NCBI GenBank assembly: GCA_028283745.1
Contig: JAPWJZ010000002.1
Coordinates: 124,001 to 188,000, forward strand
Reading direction: 5' to 3'
Length of the DNA: 64,000 nucleotides
From: Micavibrio sp.
Lineage (GTDB): Bacteria; Pseudomonadota; Alphaproteobacteria; Micavibrionales; UBA2020
Below, piece after piece: positions 60,871-64,000 of the stretch. The translations under genes were made by a program, and so were the position numbers. The notes under the pieces were generated by a model. The model did no database searches, had not been told where the DNA came from, and was given only the letters and a program-made list of their open reading frames with translations. Each line of letters begins with the position of its first letter. Positions within the stretch are counted from its first letter, which is position 1.

Positions 60871-63099
60871 ATGCGGCTGCATTTCTCCTCCCTCTTTACC
60901 GCTTATGCCACTGCCTGCCTTGCAGGCCTTGCCGTGGATATTGCCATGCTGGAGCTGCTGGTAGCCGGCGGCAGCGGCCCGCACATAGCGCGGCTCGTTT
61001 CTATATTGCCTGCCACGTTAATGACTTTTTTCCTGCACAGCCGCTTCACTTTCGCAGCCTACAAAGAAGCCCGCACGGCGCAGGGCAAGCCTGTTCCTTA
61101 TGGCGCACTTGCAGTAGCAAGCATGATTTTAAATTACGCCGTTTTCACCCGCGTCTTGCGCATTCCCGAACCGCCGGTAGGTATTGAAGGCCGCACGGCT
61201 GCCGTTGTGCTGGGCTGCGTGGCAGCATACGGCGCAAACTGGGCGCTTTTGCAAAGCTTGCTGGAGAAAGCGCAGGCTGCTATGACCGTGACACAGTTGC
61301 AAAGCCGTCGCGCGCTGCTGTCATTGCTGATCTGGCTGCCGGTTATTTTTTTGGCGCTCGACAGCCCTGAATTGCTGGCGCATTTCCATGCCATCATGAA
61401 CTTCCCTGGGCTTACCCTGCCCCTGAACCCGCCGGACACGGATGCCTGGTTGCGGCTGGTGCAGGTGCGGCAGTGGATGACACCTGCGGCTGGCGGCGAT
61501 TTTTTCAACCATGCTGTGGCCGGCACCAACGCGCCTTTCGGCGGCGTTACAACGCCCTGGACACGCCCGCTGGACGCACTGCTGGCGCTGATTGCCTTGT
61601 TATTGCCCACAAGCCAGTCATTGACCGTCCGCCTGATGCTGGCAGCCACCTGGCTACCGGGAATAATGGGCCTTGCCGCACTGTGGTTTGTGCAAAAGGC
61701 GGCAAAGGTGCATTTCCGGCATGTTTACGTGTTGGCTGTCGCCGCCGTTCTTTTTGCCGCCGGCGGCCTTGATTATTTCGCCGCCGGCGATGTCGATCAC
61801 CACGGGCTTTTAAGCCTGTTGTGGTGCGGCGTGCTATGGCTGCTGCTGGCAGAAAAAAAAGCATGGCTACTGGGTGCTTTTCTCGGCCTGATGATCTGGA
61901 TAAGCCCCGAAGGTTTGCTGCCGGCGGCGTTCGTGGCAGCCGTGTTAGGCTTGGAGGCAATTGCTGCGCCTGCAAAAGCAAAACGCCTATGCATTGTTTT
62001 TTCAGCTGCTGCGGCGCTTACGACGCTGGCGCTTTTTGTTGAAATGCCGGCGCCTGAAATCGCGACGCGCATCACCTACGACAGTTTGTCACTGCCGCAG
62101 GTTGCGCTGCTCTGGCTGACGGCGGCGGGTGCTGCGTTGATGACTGCGTTATACTGCCGTGCGTCCTTGTCATCAAAAATGCGCATTGGCATTGCCGCGC
62201 TTTGCGGACTTAGCGTGATCGCCGCGCAATGGCTGCTGTACCCGCTATTTTTCAAGGGGCCGATGGTTATGGCAGATCCCTTCGTCATGCAGTGGATGAT
62301 GCCGAAAATAGGGGAAGCAAAACCGCTTTTTCTTGGCGCCCCGCTCGTTATTCTGCGCACGTTGGCCGGCCCTGTTGCCGCTGCGGTTTTACTGGCGCTT
62401 GCTTTTTGCAGCCACCGTTTGCGAGCGCCCAAGCAGCGCTTCCTGCTGGTTACAGGCGCGGCATTAGGATTTACGCTGCTGCTGGTACTGGTGCAGATAC
62501 GCTGGGAATATTACCTCCAGCCCGTGGCCATTCTTGTCATGGCGGCGTTGCTGCCGGGTTTCGCAACCGGCGGCGCATCATGGCTATTTACATGGCTAAA
62601 GGGCGCACCGCGCAAAACGCGCGCAGCCCTTCTGGTCGGCGCGGCTTACTTGTGCCTGTCACTTTTGGCCAAGGCGCTGCCTGTGCCTGCAACGGAAAAA
62701 ACATGGTGCCTTGCGCAATTACGCTATGTGCTGCAAACGGGGCAGCTGCAACCGTTGCTGGGCGATGCGCCGGCGGTTATTTTTGTGCCGCGGGACGCGG
62801 GCGGGGAAGCGCAGTTTTTCACGCCCTATCACATTATTGCGTCAAACTATCACCGCGAGGGTGCAGGCCTGCGTGATATTGCAGGTATTGAAGAAGCAGC
62901 GATAGCACAGCAAGCGCGAGGCCTGCTGCAAAAGCGCCATGTCAGCGCGCTATTCACCTGTCCATCGCTGTATAACAACGACAGCTGGCTGTCACGCCTC
63001 CCGCAACAGGCACTGGAAAATTGGATGATACCACAAGCCGGCCTGAAATTTTTCGATATGCCCGGGGATAAGCCCGTGCTGTACAAGTTAAACCCATAA
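60871..63099 (+). CDS. GtrA-like domain fused to a GT-C (STT3/PMT-like) glycosyltransferase, 742 aa
   Basis: Residues ~1-135 are a four-span GtrA-type domain (LAGLAVDIAMLELLV, LVSILPATLMTFFLHSRFTF), normally a lipid-linked sugar flippase partner. The remainder has many further membrane segments, an extracytoplasmic DTD (189-191) in the first loop and VDHHGLL (D309-H311), as in STT3/PMT-type GT-C enzymes. No WWDYG motif was seen, so it is not a proven oligosaccharyltransferase. No RBS precedes the ATG, which directly follows a terminator; a later start is possible. Confidence 0.8.
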   Translation: MRLHFSSLFTAYATACLAGLAVDIAMLELLVAGGSGPHIARLVSILPATLMTFFLHSRFTFAAYKEARTAQGKPVPYGALAVASMILNYAVFTRVLRIPEPPVGIEGRTAAVVLGCVAAYGANWALLQSLLEKAQAAMTVTQLQSRRALLSLLIWLPVIFLALDSPELLAHFHAIMNFPGLTLPLNPPDTDAWLRLVQVRQWMTPAAGGDFFNHAVAGTNAPFGGVTTPWTRPLDALLALIALLLPTSQSLTVRLMLAATWLPGIMGLAALWFVQKAAKVHFRHVYVLAVAAVLFAAGGLDYFAAGDVDHHGLLSLLWCGVLWLLLAEKKAWLLGAFLGLMIWISPEGLLPAAFVAAVLGLEAIAAPAKAKRLCIVFSAAAALTTLALFVEMPAPEIATRITYDSLSLPQVALLWLTAAGAALMTALYCRASLSSKMRIGIAALCGLSVIAAQWLLYPLFFKGPMVMADPFVMQWMMPKIGEAKPLFLGAPLVILRTLAGPVAAAVLLALAFCSHRLRAPKQRFLLVTGAALGFTLLLVLVQIRWEYYLQPVAILVMAALLPGFATGGASWLFTWLKGAPRKTRAALLVGAAYLCLSLLAKALPVPATEKTWCLAQLRYVLQTGQLQPLLGDAPAVIFVPRDAGGEAQFFTPYHIIASNYHREGAGLRDIAGIEEAAIAQQARGLLQKRHVSALFTCPSLYNNDSWLSRLPQQALENWMIPQAGLKFFDMPGDKPVLYKLNP

Positions 63100-63101
63100 A
63101 A

Positions 63102-63132
63102 AAACCGCCGCCTGTACTAGCGGCGGTTTTTT
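63102..63132. terminator. Bidirectional terminator
   Basis: AAAACCGCCG and CGGCGGTTTT pair across a 10-base loop, giving T- or A-tracts on both strands, between the converging GtrA-fusion and guaC genes. Confidence 0.9.
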
Positions 63133-63140
63133 AGCCTTCA

Positions 63141-64000
63141 TTATTTCTTAATCACAAAAGTCGCGCGTTTGGAAAATTCCTTCAAACGGCCGGCGCCGAC
63201 ATAGGTGCAGGCGGAACGGACGCCGCCGAGAATGTCCTGCACGGAATTTTTGACGTCGCCCTTGTATTCCACTTTCACAACGCGGCCTTCGGAAGCGCGG
63301 TGGGCGGCGACGCCGCCGGAATAGCGGTCCATCGCGACTTTTGACGACATGCCGTAGTATTCGACCTGTCCGCCCGTGTCTTTCACCGCCTGTAACTGTT
63401 CATCGGTCAGTGATTCCGTATGGCCTGCCAGCATGCCGCCAAGCATCACGAAGTCTGCACCTGCTGCGAAAGCCTTGGAAACATCGCCCGGCATTTTGCA
63501 GCCGCCGTCAGCGCAGATAAAGCCGGAAAGGCCGTGCGCGGCATCTGCACATTCGATGATGGCGGAAAGCTGCGGGTAGCCGATGCCGGTCATGGCGCGC
63601 GTCATGCAGGCGGAACCGGGGCCAATGCCGACTTTCACAATGTCAGCACCCGCGAGGATGAGCGCTTCGGTCATGTCGGGCGTGGCGACGTTGCCGGCCA
63701 TGATGATTTTTTGCGGATGGTGCGCGCGCACTTCGCGGATGAAGTCGAGGAAATGCTCGGTATAGCCGTTGGCGACATCGAGGCAGATTTTGTTGGCGCC
63801 GGGCAGCGCTTCCATTACCGCGTCAATCTTCTTCAGGTCCTCGATGCCGAAGGTGATGAAGGAATAATCTGTCGAGACTTTTGCCGCCACCAGTTCTTCG
63901 ATTTTGTAGTGTTTGTGCAGCGACGTAAAAATGCCGTGGCCAGCCAGGGCCGCCGCCATTTTGAGCGTGCCGACCGTATCCATGTTAGCGGCGATGATGG
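63141..64000 (-). CDS. guaC: GMP reductase, 3' part; 5' end outside the window
   Basis: The visible frame covers at least 286 residues and continues beyond position 64000: upstream codons give IIAAN before MDTVGTL, the conserved Gua[10 protein letters not shown] motif, so the ATG at 63983 is internal. Other motifs: [11 protein letters not shown] with the catalytic cysteine, [34 protein letters not shown], and [10 protein letters not shown]. It converts GMP to IMP with NADPH in purine salvage. Truncated by the window edge only. Confidence 0.95.
   Translation of the reverse strand, partial: IIAANMDTVGTLKMAAALAGHGIFTSLHKHYKIEELVAAKVSTDYSFITFGIEDLKKIDAVMEALPGANKICLDVANGYTEHFLDFIREVRAHHPQKIIMAGNVATPDMTEALILAGADIVKVGIGPGSACMTRAMTGIGYPQLSAIIECADAAHGLSGFICADGGCKMPGDVSKAFAAGADFVMLGGMLAGHTESLTDEQLQAVKDTGGQVEYYGMSSKVAMDRYSGGVAAHRASEGRVVKVEYKGDVKNSVQDILGGVRSACTYVGAGRLKEFSKRATFVIKK

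Overview
The window comes from an alphaproteobacterial chromosome of moderately high GC. The grounds are a DUF3126-type protein, a GTA-type capsid cluster laid out like the Rhodobacter gene transfer agent, a dnaN-recF-gyrB neighbourhood, an mreBCD-mrdA-rodA cell-shape operon and a zinc-free bL36. I cannot fix the order. The number of ankyrin-repeat (ANK) proteins, 14 in 64 kb, suggests a host-associated or predatory lifestyle, but that is inference. I saw no tRNA, rRNA, CRISPR array, insertion sequence or integrase.

Layout. (1) 1-6618: three ANK genes around two small secreted proteins that share a cysteine motif. (2) 6921-25745: a virion cluster on the + strand. Its order is terminase, portal, protease, capsid, connectors, tail tube, tail chaperones, a very short tape measure, tail-tip proteins, a cell-wall peptidase, a large tip protein, a fibre, then endolysin, holin and overlapping spanins. 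It matches RcGTA order through the head and tail tube but has a lambda-like tail tip and its own lysis genes. It is interrupted by a minus-strand ORF, a membrane-protein/Sel1 pair and a small gene with its own terminator. I see no integrase, repressor or replication gene. (3) 25752-41598: ANK-rich accessory region with an M48 protease, a TetR regulator and an eight-gene ANK operon on the minus strand. (4) 41840-60004: housekeeping and origin-type genes (tdk, gyrB, recF, dnaN, rodA, mrdA, mreDCB, rpmJ) with small paralogue pairs between them. (5) 60005-64000: a structured intergenic region that may encode an RNA, a 37-codon ORF, a GtrA/GT-C glycosyltransferase fusion and the 3' part of a GMP reductase gene.

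The three signals most worth a second look are these. First, the ANK proteins share features outside the repeats: six operon members have a common C-terminal module with an invariant tryptophan, and ten ANK proteins (eleven proteins with the neighbouring non-ANK gene at 28862) end in a short basic-aromatic-proline tail, which could be a sorting or secretion signal. Second, the tail-chaperone pair carries an in-frame A AAA AAG heptamer that would fuse the two ORFs by -1 frameshifting. Third, the tape measure is only 122 residues, predicting a very short tail.
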